A stretch of 64,000 nt of DNA from Arthrobacter humicola (lineage in GTDB: Bacteria > Actinomycetota > Actinomycetes > Actinomycetales > Micrococcaceae): contig NZ_JAFKON010000001.1 in assembly GCF_022803015.1 (NCBI RefSeq), positions 496,001 to 560,000 of the forward strand, in the 5' to 3' direction. Position 1 is the first letter of the stretch. The number at the start of each line of letters is the position of its first letter. Below are positions 55,678-64,000 of the stretch, piece after piece. The notes under the pieces were generated by a model. The model saw nothing but the letters and a program-made list of their open reading frames with translations. It made no database searches and was not told where the DNA came from. A program made the translations under genes and the position numbers.

Positions 55678-56646
55678 ATGACTACCGCAACGGCGCGCGT
55701 CTCCCGGCAAGGGAGCAGCACAGCCAAACCATCCAGGAACGCCAGGGCGCGGGAACGCGCAGTGGCTTGGGCACGGCGGGCACCGCTGCTGCCGGCCCTG
55801 GTCTTCCTCATCATCGTCACCCAGCTTCCATTCGTGGTGACCCTGATCATTTCGTTCATGAACTGGAACAGCCTGAGCCCGGACAAGACCGGATTCGCCG
55901 GGTTCGAGAACTACATCCAGGTGGTCACCGACCCGTACATGCTCCAGGCAATCCTCACCACCATCGTCGAGACCGTCTCGGTGGTCCTGGTCAGCCTCGG
56001 CCTCGGCCTCGGCCTGGCCCTGCTCCTGGACAAAAAGTTCATTGGCCGGGGCCTGGCCCGGACTCTGCTGATCGCACCCTTCCTCATCGTTCCGGTCGCG
56101 GCTGCACTCATCTGGAAGCACGCCATCCTCAACCCGGTCTACGGTCTGATCAACGGCTCCCTCACCTGGATCTGGTCGCTCTTCGGCTCCGACGCCCCGC
56201 CGCAGCCGGACCTGCTGTCGTCGGCACCCCTGATGGCCATCATCGTCTCCCTGGTCTGGCAGTGGACCCCGTTCATGATGCTCATCCTGCTCGCCGGCCT
56301 GCAGTCCCGCCCCATGGACACCGTTGAAGCTGCCCAGATGGACGGTGCCACTCCCTGGGCAATTTTCCGCCACCTCACCCTCCCGCACCTGCGCCAGTAT
56401 CTGGAACTCGGTGGACTGCTCGGGGCCATCTACATCGTGCAGAACTTCGACGCCACCTTCGTCATCACCTCCGGCGGCCTCGGCACGGCCAACCTGCCCT
56501 ACGCCATCTACGAGACGTTCTATTACGCCAACGAATACGGCCTGGCCTCAGCGGCCGGCGTCGTGGTGGTCATCGGCACCATCTTCGTGGCGACCTTCGC
56601 ACTCCGCACCGTATTCTCGCTCTTCAAGAAGGAGGCAGCACGATGA
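55678..56646 (+). CDS. Sugar ABC transporter permease (MalF type)
   Basis: A 322-residue inner-membrane permease with six helices. The EAA loop EAAQMDGATPWAIFRHLTLPHL contacts the ATPase. It starts 23 nt after the binding-protein stop and overlaps the next permease by 4 nt. Confidence 0.93.
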   Translation: MTTATARVSRQGSSTAKPSRNARARERAVAWARRAPLLPALVFLIIVTQLPFVVTLIISFMNWNSLSPDKTGFAGFENYIQVVTDPYMLQAILTTIVETVSVVLVSLGLGLGLALLLDKKFIGRGLARTLLIAPFLIVPVAAALIWKHAILNPVYGLINGSLTWIWSLFGSDAPPQPDLLSSAPLMAIIVSLVWQWTPFMMLILLAGLQSRPMDTVEAAQMDGATPWAIFRHLTLPHLRQYLELGGLLGAIYIVQNFDATFVITSGGLGTANLPYAIYETFYYANEYGLASAAGVVVVIGTIFVATFALRTVFSLFKKEAAR

Positions 56647-57560
56647 GCACCCTCACCCCCGCCGGGCCCAGGTCATCAGTCCCCACCCCGTCCACCTCGA
56701 CCACGGGATCACGACGCCGGGGCAAGTCACGCATGGACCCCACCCGCAACAACACCGCCGCCGGCATTGCCGCCTGGCTGCTGGCCCTGCTGTTCGCGGT
56801 GCCGGTCCTGTGGATGATCCTTACCTCGTTCCATTCCGAAATTGACGCAGCCACCAACCCGCCGTCGATCGCCGCCGACCTTAACCTGGACGCCTACAAG
56901 GAGTTCTTCGGCGCAACTTCCGGCGTCAGCCCCTGGCCGTCGCTGATTAACTCCGCCACCGCCTCGATCTTCTCCACCATCCTCGTCCTGCTGCTGGCCA
57001 TCCCCGCCGCGTACGCCCTGTCAATCCGGCCGGTTAAAAAGTGGACCGACGTTCTGTTCTTCTTTCTCTCCACGAAGATGATGCCCGTCGTCGCCGCAGT
57101 CCTGCCGCTCTACCTCTTCGCCAAAACCGCCGGCGCGCTGGATAACATCTGGTTCCTGGTCCTGATGTACACCTCGATGAACCTGCCCATCGCCGTGTGG
57201 ATGATGCGGTCCTTCCTTGCCGAAGTGCCCGTCGAAATGCTTGAGGCCGCCCAGATCGACGGCGCCACCCTGCTGCTCACGCTCCGAAAGGTCATCGCCC
57301 CGGTGGCAATGCCCGGCATCGCCGCCACCGCGCTGATCTGCTTCATCTTCAGCTGGAACGAACTCCTCCTGGCGCGGGTCCTCACCGGCGTCGTGGCCGG
57401 CACCGCCCCGGTCTTCCTCACCGGCTTTGTCTCGGGCCAGGGCCTGTTCATTGCCAAGGTCTGCGCCGCCGCCGTCGTGATTTCCCTGCCGGTGCTGTTC
57501 GCAGGGTTCGCCGCCCAGGACAAACTCGTCCAGGGTCTCTCCCTTGGTGCAGTGAAATAG
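56643..57560 (+). CDS. Sugar ABC transporter permease (MalG type)
   Basis: A 305-residue permease with six helices and the EAA loop EAAQIDGATLLLTLRKVIAP. It starts with ATG overlapping the previous stop codon. No ATP-binding subunit gene lies in the locus, so a shared ATPase encoded elsewhere (MsiK-like) must energise it, as is common in Actinobacteria. Confidence 0.93.
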   Translation: MSTLTPAGPRSSVPTPSTSTTGSRRRGKSRMDPTRNNTAAGIAAWLLALLFAVPVLWMILTSFHSEIDAATNPPSIAADLNLDAYKEFFGATSGVSPWPSLINSATASIFSTILVLLLAIPAAYALSIRPVKKWTDVLFFFLSTKMMPVVAAVLPLYLFAKTAGALDNIWFLVLMYTSMNLPIAVWMMRSFLAEVPVEMLEAAQIDGATLLLTLRKVIAPVAMPGIAATALICFIFSWNELLLARVLTGVVAGTAPVFLTGFVSGQGLFIAKVCAAAVVISLPVLFAGFAAQDKLVQGLSLGAVK

Positions 57561-57611
57561 CGCCGTCAAATAGCCCGCCACCGCCTCTTCAAACCGCAAA
57601 GGATCCCTTCG

Positions 57612-58673
57612 ATGACCACATCAACCGCACAGTCCCGCACCCCCGGACATCCGGAAGTGCCCGCCACCATGCGCGCCGCCGTGCTCAAGCGCCAGGGCGA
57701 CATGGCCATGGAAACACTGTCCGTCCCGGAGCTGGACGCGGACCAGGTCCTGGTGCAGGTCGCCGCCGTCGGTGTGTGCGGCAGCGACGTCCATTACTAT
57801 GAGCACGGCCGGATCGGCGACTACGTCGTGGACCACCCGCTGATCCTGGGCCACGAGCTCTCCGGGCGCATCGCCGCCGTCGGCAGCGACGTGGACCCGT
57901 CCCGCGTTGGCCGGCGGGTCGCCGTCGAACCCCAGCGGCCCTGCCGCACCTGCAAGCAGTGCAAGGCCGGACGGTACAACCTGTGCCCGGACATCGAGTT
58001 CTACGCCACCCCGCCGATCGACGGAGCTTTCACCGAATACGTGAGGATCCAGGACGACTTCGCTTACGACATCCCAGACAGCGTCAGCGACGAGGCGGCA
58101 GCCCTCATCGAACCACTCTCCGTCGGCCTCTGGGCCTGCGAACGCGCCCAGATCAAGCCCGGCAGCCGGGTCCTGATCGCCGGAGCCGGCCCCATCGGCA
58201 TCATCGCCGCCCAAGCCGCCCGCGCTTACGGGGCGACCGAAATTTACATCACGGACATTGCAGAAGAAAGGCTCGCTTTCGCCCTGGAACACGGCGCCAC
58301 CCATGCCTTGAACGCCTTGACGGACAGTGCCGAAGGGCTCGACGTCGATGCCTTCATTGACGCCTCCGGCGCCCCGCAGGCTGTCCGTTCCGGCATCAAA
58401 GCCGTTGGACCGGCCGGCCGGGTCATCCTGGTCGGGCTCGGAGCCGACGACGTCGAACTCCCCGTCTCCTACATCCAGAACCGCGAAATCTGGCTCTCGG
58501 GCGTCTTCCGCTACACCAACACCTGGCCGCTGGCCATCCAGCTGATCGCGGACGGAAAAGTAGATCTGGACATCCTGGTGACCGGCAAGTTTGCGCTGGC
58601 CGACTCGGAAGAAGCACTCAAAGCGGGCAAGCAGGCCGGTCAGCTCAAAACTGTCGTCTATCCGGGCCGCTGA
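57612..58673 (+). CDS. Zinc-dependent polyol dehydrogenase (sorbitol/xylitol dehydrogenase-like)
   Basis: A 353-residue medium-chain dehydrogenase. Catalytic zinc ligands are in VGVCGSDVHYYEHG and GHELSG, and the structural zinc Cys quartet is CRTCKQCKAGRYNLC. The NAD fold is VLIAGAGPIGIIAAQAA. It should oxidise a polyol to a ketose. The stop overlaps the kinase start by 1 nt. Confidence 0.92.
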   Translation: MTTSTAQSRTPGHPEVPATMRAAVLKRQGDMAMETLSVPELDADQVLVQVAAVGVCGSDVHYYEHGRIGDYVVDHPLILGHELSGRIAAVGSDVDPSRVGRRVAVEPQRPCRTCKQCKAGRYNLCPDIEFYATPPIDGAFTEYVRIQDDFAYDIPDSVSDEAAALIEPLSVGLWACERAQIKPGSRVLIAGAGPIGIIAAQAARAYGATEIYITDIAEERLAFALEHGATHALNALTDSAEGLDVDAFIDASGAPQAVRSGIKAVGPAGRVILVGLGADDVELPVSYIQNREIWLSGVFRYTNTWPLAIQLIADGKVDLDILVTGKFALADSEEALKAGKQAGQLKTVVYPGR

Positions 58674-59650
58674 TGCGCATCACCGACGCCACCGCGGCGC
58701 CCCGCCTCCCCGCGGGGGACGGTGTCCTGACGGTCATTGGCGAATCCCTTGTCGACATCATCCGCGACCCCCGCGGTCCTGCCGGCGGCCAGGCCCACCC
58801 CGGGGGCAGCCCCCTCAACGTGGCAGTGGGGGCTGCACGCCTCGACCTCAGGACAATCCTGGTGACCCACTATGGCCTTGACCCGCACGGACTCCGGCTC
58901 GAAGAGCATCTGCAAACGAACGGCGTCCAGGTGGTCAACGGCGGAAGCGCGGCCACGTCTACGGCCCTCGCCACCCTGGGATCTGACGGTGCCGCCGAAT
59001 ACGCCTTCTCGATCACCTGGGCAATCAGTGGGGCGTCGCTGCCGGCCCTCGCTGCCGTCAAAGGTTCCACCCACGTCCACACGGGATCTATCGCTACGGT
59101 GCTCCCGCCGGGGGAGCAGGCCACCCTTGCCCTGGTAGAGGCCGCCCGGGAACACGCGACGACCAGTTTCGATCCCAATTGCCGGCCCGCGATCAGCCCC
59201 GATGCGGCTGCGGCACGCCGGCAGGCGGAAGTGTTCGTGGCGGCGAGCGACATTGTTAAAGCCAGCGACGAAGACCTGCGCTGGCTCTACCCGGACCGGG
59301 CACCGGAAGTATCCCTGCGGGCCTGGCTGGAACTGGGGCCGGCGGTTGTGGCCCTGACGCGCGGAGCCTCAGGCCCGGTCATCCTGTCCGGAAACGGGCG
59401 GGCCGAGATGGCAGCTGAACCGATCCGAGTGTCAGATACTGTGGGCGCCGGTGATTCCTTCATGGCGGGGCTTATTTCCGGACTCGCCAAACTTGGAGCG
59501 CTCGGGGCGGAGGGAAGACGGCAACTGCAGACCCTGACCCTGGATCAGCTCCACGCAGTCGCCTCGTACGCGAACCGTGCAGCGGCGATCACCTGCTCCC
59601 GAAAGGGCGCCAATCCTCCGTGGTCGGCGGAACTCGGGGAACTGTCCTGA
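58673..59650 (+). CDS. PfkB family carbohydrate kinase (fructokinase-like)
   Basis: A 325-residue PfkB kinase with GGSPLNVAVGAARL near the N-terminus and the catalytic VSDTVGAGDSFMAGL near the C-terminus (Asp of GAGD). With the upstream dehydrogenase it completes a route polyol to ketose to ketose phosphate, most simply sorbitol or mannitol to fructose to fructose 6-phosphate. It is the last gene and converges with the frame-disrupted PEP-utilising gene. Confidence 0.92.
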   Translation: MRITDATAAPRLPAGDGVLTVIGESLVDIIRDPRGPAGGQAHPGGSPLNVAVGAARLDLRTILVTHYGLDPHGLRLEEHLQTNGVQVVNGGSAATSTALATLGSDGAAEYAFSITWAISGASLPALAAVKGSTHVHTGSIATVLPPGEQATLALVEAAREHATTSFDPNCRPAISPDAAAARRQAEVFVAASDIVKASDEDLRWLYPDRAPEVSLRAWLELGPAVVALTRGASGPVILSGNGRAEMAAEPIRVSDTVGAGDSFMAGLISGLAKLGALGAEGRRQLQTLTLDQLHAVASYANRAAAITCSRKGANPPWSAELGELS

Positions 59651-59658
59651 TGACGCGG

Positions 59659-62302
59659 TCAGTCTGCGACCGTGACGGTGCCGGCGTCGCCGTCAACGCG
59701 GATCCGTTGGCCGCTGGTGAGCCGCTGGGTGGCCACGCCTGTGCCAAGCACGGCCGGGATGCCGTACTCGCGGGCCACGATCGAGCTGTGGCTCAACGGC
59801 CCGCCGACGTCGGTCACCACGGCGGAGGCCATCGCGAACAGCGAGGTCCAGGCCGGGGTGGTGATGCGGGCTACCAGGACGTCCCCGGGCTCCATCAGGC
59901 CGAAATCCTGTGGGCCCCTCAGGACGCGGGCCGGGGCGGTGACCCGGCCCGCGCTGGCGCCTACGCCCTTGATGACGTCGCCGAGCTGATCCTGTGGGCC
60001 TGCCGGCATCATTGAGCCGAAGGCCCGCTCCATCCACCGGCTCTCCGGCAACAGCTGCGGGGCAGCGGCCTTGGCCTGGCCCCGCCACAGCATCTTGCGC
60101 TCCTCGACGGCGCCGGCGCGGACGGGCCGGTCTGCCCCGGTAATTGCCACGGCTGCCGGTGTGCCCGACCCGGCAAGTCCGAACTCGACGGCGCTGCGCA
60201 ACTCCCGGTGGCGCAGCCAGAAGACGTCGGCGGGCTCGGCGATGACTGCGGAGCCGACGAGCCGTCGGCCCAGCTCGAACAGCATCCGCCGCAGCAGCGG
60301 CCACGCCAGCCCGACGTCGGCCAGGGCGTCCTCGCGGATCGGGGCTGCGTTTTGCGCCCACCGGAGCAGCCGGAGGAATGCGGCCCGGCGCCTCGGCCCG
60401 AGCCGGGCGACGATTCGGCGGGTTTCATCCTCGCGGCGGGCGGCCGAGAGCCGCTGGCGCTCGTAAGGGTCATTGCCCTGTCCCCGCAGGTAAAACTTCA
60501 CCGTCTCCAGCAGCGGCGAGGGATCGTCGGCAGGCACCGGACTGACGAAGTCCAGGTTATAGACCGCATGGCCGAACCGGCCGAGGTGCTCCTGGAAGCG
60601 GGCCTGCCATTGCTGCCAGGGTGCCGGGTCCACTCCGGCAGGCGGGAACCCGGTGCGTTGCGGCCCGGCCAGCGCGGCGGTGGGTTCGTTGAGGATCGCC
60701 GGAGCCAGCCCCGGGACGTCCCGGGCCCAGGCTGCGAGGTCGTACAGCGACTTCTCTGCGCGGATGGGTTCGCTGTCGTAACCGAGGAGGAAAGTCTGGG
60801 CGGGGGGATCGCCGTCGCGCCGAACGAACTTGTCGTAGTAGGCCCGGAAGGAGATTTCTTGTTGCGGCGATCGGAATGATGGACTGCACGGCCGTGTAGT
60901 ACACCGTGCCGGCGTCAAGCAGCGTCTGCACACCCGCCAGCAGTTCCTCTCCGGAGAGCTCCCCGACGGGCTTCGCGGACCAGTCCTTGATCACCTGCTC
61001 GTAGCGGGGATGCGAAAATTCCCGCCAGCCCGCCACTCCCATATGCGCCTTGCCGCGGGCCAGCGCACGCATCGCCGTCAGCGATTTGCCCATCACCCGC
61101 CACATTCCCGAGTTGCGGTAATAGTAGTAGGCGTAGCCGTTGATAGTGGGCAGCCCGACGTCGTCCTCGCGGATGACCTCCTTGCCGACGGCGCCGGCCA
61201 TCAGGGCCCTCAGCGACCGTGACACCGAGCCGTCAATGAGGTCGGCGAACAGCGGCGAGAGGGGGTCGGGCAGCTGCTCAACGATGCTTGCCCGGAAGTA
61301 GAGCCCGTGCCGGTAGGGCACCGGCCAGGTGTCCGGGATGTCGGCTGCCGGGTCGGGCAGCGCGGTGATGGGCCGGGATTGCAGGATGAAGAACTCGCCA
61401 CCGGCGCGTGCCCACTCGATATCCTGCGGCGTCCCGAAATGCTCCGTAATCCGTGTTCCGTAACCGGCCAGCTCGGCCGCCGCCCGGTCGTCCAATACGG
61501 CCTGCCGGCGGCGCGTCGCCGGCACCGGCTGCTCCAGGGTGCCGCGCTCCGCGTTGACGGTCATGACCTCCTTGTCAGCTGTCCGGCGGGACAGCACACG
61601 GCCCGTCCCGGCTTCGACGACGACGTCGTCCGTGGTGACCGATCCGCTGACAACGGACTCGCCCAGGCCCCACGCGGCACTGATCACCGTCTGGTCGCGG
61701 CGCCCGTTGGCCGGATTGGCGGTGAACATCACCCCGGCCGCCTCGGCGTCGACCATCTGCTGGACCACGACGGCGAGGCGCACCGTGTCCGGGTCGATGC
61801 CTTCACGGGCGCGGTAGGCCATGGCACGCGCTGTCCACAGGGAGGCCCAGCACTCAATCACGGCCGCGGCCACAGCCTCCGTCCCCCGGACGTTGAGGTA
61901 GGTTTCCTGTTGCCCGGCGAAGCTGGCTGAGGCGAGGTCCTCGGCCGTGGCGGAGGAGCGCACCGCCACGGCTGTGTCTGCGTCGCCTAGCCTCCCGTAG
62001 GCGCCGCCGAGTTCCGCCGCGATGGCGTGTGGCATGGTGCCGCCGGTGAAAAGGGCGCGGATCCGTTTCGAGGCTTCCTCGTAGTCCTGTGGCGCCGCGT
62101 GCGGCGACAGAACAGCCAGTTCATGGATGCCGGCCTCGAGATGGTTGGCAGCCACATAATCCGCGTAGGCTGCGGTGTTCAACACGAACCCCGGCGGGAC
62201 CGGCAGTCCTCCCTGGCTGAGGCCGCCCAGACCGACGCCCTTGCCGCCTACCGCGGCGACGTCGCCGCGCCCCACATCGTCGAAGTTGTTGATGTAGGTC
62301 AT
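59659..62302 (-). pseudogene. PEP/pyruvate-binding enzyme, rifampin-phosphotransferase-like, frame-disrupted
   Basis: Two overlapping frames together give about 880 residues with the domain order of rifampin phosphotransferase: an N-terminal ATP-binding PPDK_N domain (MTYINNFDDVGRG, GGKGVGLGGLSQGGLPVPPGFVL), a long middle domain, and a C-terminal swivelling His domain (VGGPLSHSSIVAREYG). The frames join at about 60856-60868, where VQSIIPIA shifts to QEISFRAYYDKFVRR. The net change is +1 or -2 nt. No TIM-barrel PEP domain is present, which argues against PEP synthase. A sequencing error could restore the gene. Confidence 0.85.
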
Positions 62303-62539
62303 GACCTCGAGTCCTTTCCGCCCGGAGCCAGGCTCCGTGGTTCAGCCTGATTCCCAACATACTGGCACTGCCGCAGGCGAGAGGCCATAGCCGTACCGGT
62401 GGGCAGGGGATCCCAATAGCCCCGCCGGCGGAGGGGTGCGGCCGGGGGCCACCAATCGCTCGCACCCCCGTTCCGACAACAAGATGCCCGGGGCTATGGG
62501 TCGCAGCCCTTGCCCGGGGCATCTAAACAATCCGCATGT

Positions 62540-63676
62540 TCAGCCGCGGCCGGCGTCGGTGCCCTCGGTGCCCTCGCTGTCCTCGCCGCTTTCGCCGTCA
62601 AAGTGTTCCTTGTGGACCTTCTCACGGATGGTGACTTCATCTGCGACCGTTTCAGTAACGATGCGGACCCGTTCAACCGGGACGGTCTCCTTGGTCACTA
62701 TGACGCGCTCTTCGTGAAGGATTACCTCGTCGTCGCTGGCCGGTCGGTTCGAGACCTCGCCGCGGTCTTCCTCGGCAATCGGTTCCCGCTCGATTCGAAC
62801 CTCTTCGCGTTGCACTGGCACCGTCCTGGTGACGGTTTCCGTCGTGACGTATTTGCGCAGGCGCCCCCGGCCCGTGGCGTCGCGGGTTCCGGCGCGGTCG
62901 ATTCCGGTGGTGTCCTGCCGTGTCGTGGGTGGCGTTGCGGCGTCGGTGGTGGGTGTCGCTGTGCCGTATCCGGCTGTGCCCGTGGCGTCGGGGGTCTCGG
63001 CGCGGTTCGTATCAGCGGCGTCGCGGGTTTGGGCGCGGTGGGTTCCGGTGGTGTCCTGTCGTGTCGTGGGTGGCGTTGCGGCGTCGGTGGTGGGTGTCGC
63101 TGTGCCGTATCCGGCTGTGCCCGTGGCGTCGCGGGTCTCGGCGCGGTCGGTATCAGTGGCGTCGCGGGTTTGGGCGCGGTCGGTTCCGGAGGCGTCCTGT
63201 CGTGTCGTGGGTGGCGTCGCGGCGTCGGTGGTGGGTGTCGCTGTGCCGTATCCGGCTGTGCCCGTGGCGTCGCGGGTCTCGGCGCGCTCGGTTCCGGAGG
63301 CGTCCTGTCGTGTGGCGGATGCTGCGTCAGCTGTATCCGCGTCCGTGTAGGTGCGTCCGCTGTCCATCCGGTAATGCTGGTAGAGCCGGTCTTCCTCGGC
63401 AGGCTCCAGAGGCCGATCGGCGTCGATCCTTGGCGCGTCCTTGACCTGATTTTTGTTGTACGGGACGACGATGTCATTGCCCTCCAGCCGAGCACCCTCG
63501 AGGGGAACAAATGATTCCGACATCCCGAACAGGCCCGTACGAACGGTTACCCAGCTGGGCTGGCCGGCTTCGTTGTCTACGAAGACCTGGCCGATGGAGC
63601 CGATCTTTTCTCCGTCTCCCGACAGGACATTTGCGCCTTGGCTGAGCAGACGGTCAATTTGTTCGGTGGTGAGCAT
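62540..63676 (-). CDS. PRC-barrel and DUF2382 (YsnF/AvaK) domain protein with internal repeats
   Basis: A 378-residue protein with an N-terminal PRC-barrel (TTEQIDRLLSQGANVLSGDG, then KIGSIGQVFVDNEAGQPSWV), a central low-complexity repeat region, and a C-terminal DUF2382 domain (VQREEVRIEREPI, ASDDEVILHEERVIVTKETV). The repeat region has nearly three copies of a 47-residue Thr/Asp/Arg-rich unit. DUF2382 proteins are stress-associated with unknown function. AAGGAGAGG precedes ATG 63676. Confidence 0.88.
   Translation of the reverse strand: MLTTEQIDRLLSQGANVLSGDGEKIGSIGQVFVDNEAGQPSWVTVRTGLFGMSESFVPLEGARLEGNDIVVPYNKNQVKDAPRIDADRPLEPAEEDRLYQHYRMDSGRTYTDADTADAASATRQDASGTERAETRDATGTAGYGTATPTTDAATPPTTRQDASGTDRAQTRDATDTDRAETRDATGTAGYGTATPTTDAATPPTTRQDTTGTHRAQTRDAADTNRAETPDATGTAGYGTATPTTDAATPPTTRQDTTGIDRAGTRDATGRGRLRKYVTTETVTRTVPVQREEVRIEREPIAEEDRGEVSNRPASDDEVILHEERVIVTKETVPVERVRIVTETVADEVTIREKVHKEHFDGESGEDSEGTEGTDAGRG
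62911..63333. repeat. Tandem 141-bp repeats within the DUF2382 gene
   Basis: Matching blocks beginning near 62911, 63052 and 63193 are offset by exactly 141 bp, and a shortened continuation starts near 63301. The unit encodes 47 residues including GTAGYGTATPTTDAATPPTT. Copies are nearly identical, so the array arose recently or is kept uniform. Confidence 0.88.
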
Positions 63677-64000
63677 GACCTCTCCTTGGATCTCTTCGGT
63701 TGAAATAGTGGCTCCGGTCAGGAGCCCTTGATGGACCGCCCGACCGGTACCGGACAGGACCCTTTGGTGCTGTCCGGTGCTTGGGAAGCGTCCGCGGCAC
63801 TGCGAACTCCGGGAGGGGCGATGATCAGCCGGCAGTGTGCTCAGCTGAGAACTTCCGAGGCCGACCCGCAGTTCTGGCACCGTCAGGGTCCTGCGCGAGA
63901 CCTTCGCGAGCGGCGGCCTGAAGCCGAAAGAGAGCGGAGACTGGGGATGAACGTTGTCGCCACCGCCAGTCCGGCTTGGAGCCGGTGGGAAATGTCCAAT
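63677..64000. other. 324-bp upstream region of the DUF2382 gene
   Basis: No gene or motif is identified. A short hairpin (GGCTCC/GGAGCC) lies near 63707. The region presumably contains the promoter of the DUF2382 gene, which continues beyond what can be judged here. Confidence 0.4.

Noticed and set aside
62911-63333. Repeat array resembling a CRISPR
   Set aside because: The unit is 141 bp, coding, directly tandem without unique spacers, and in frame inside a DUF2382 gene.

Overview
The window is high-GC DNA with actinobacterial gene content. Protein types and gene orders (phoH-ybeY-CBS protein-era; recO-uppS; ctaC-ctaD-ctaF; ctaE-qcrC-qcrA-qcrB with a di-heme QcrC; DUF3043, DUF3054 and LytR-CpsA-Psr proteins) suggest a member of the Micrococcaceae close to Arthrobacter/Pseudarthrobacter. 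No rRNA, tRNA, insertion sequence, integrase or CRISPR array was seen. The window appears to be chromosomal.

Left part (about 0-34 kb) is mostly core genome. It holds a partial methyltransferase, a flavin reductase, the phoH-ybeY-CNNM/CBS-era operon, an LCP cell-wall ligase, a metal-sensor/CDF exporter pair, an M13 peptidase, leuA behind a Leu-codon leader peptide with an attenuator-like RNA fold, recO-uppS, pyrD, a dipeptidase and an A-type Fe-S carrier. The respiratory chain follows in two blocks: ctaCDF (aa3 oxidase subunits II, I and IV) and ctaE-qcrCAB (subunit III plus the bc1 complex). Between them lie a divergent HPr and a DasR-like GntR regulator sharing a dre-like operator. trpD, a stand-alone AsnC-type ligand domain and small membrane proteins close this part.

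Middle part (about 34-53 kb) is accessory. It consists of single genes and small divergent pairs, several damaged: a frameshifted response regulator, a DJ-1/PfpI protein lacking its middle, a Fic protein with a perfect inverted-repeat operator, a TipA-like MerR with a 19-bp-spacer promoter, a cupredoxin lipoprotein, a BBE-type oxidase, an LD-carboxypeptidase/MccF, a gamma-butyrolactone-receptor-like TetR divergent from an MBL-fold hydrolase, an ATPase, acetyltransferases, a DUF3311 plus sodium:solute symporter pair, and an XRE-cupin regulator.

Right part (about 53-64 kb) carries a polyol locus: an AraC regulator divergent from a binding protein, two permeases, a zinc polyol dehydrogenase and a PfkB sugar kinase. 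After it come a frame-disrupted rifampin-phosphotransferase-like gene and a PRC-barrel/DUF2382 protein with 141-bp internal repeats.

The most notable regulatory signals are the leuA leader, the dre-like site, the palindrome over the ctaE promoter, the Fic and MerR operators, and a set of promoters placed so that transcription should start at or next to the start codon.
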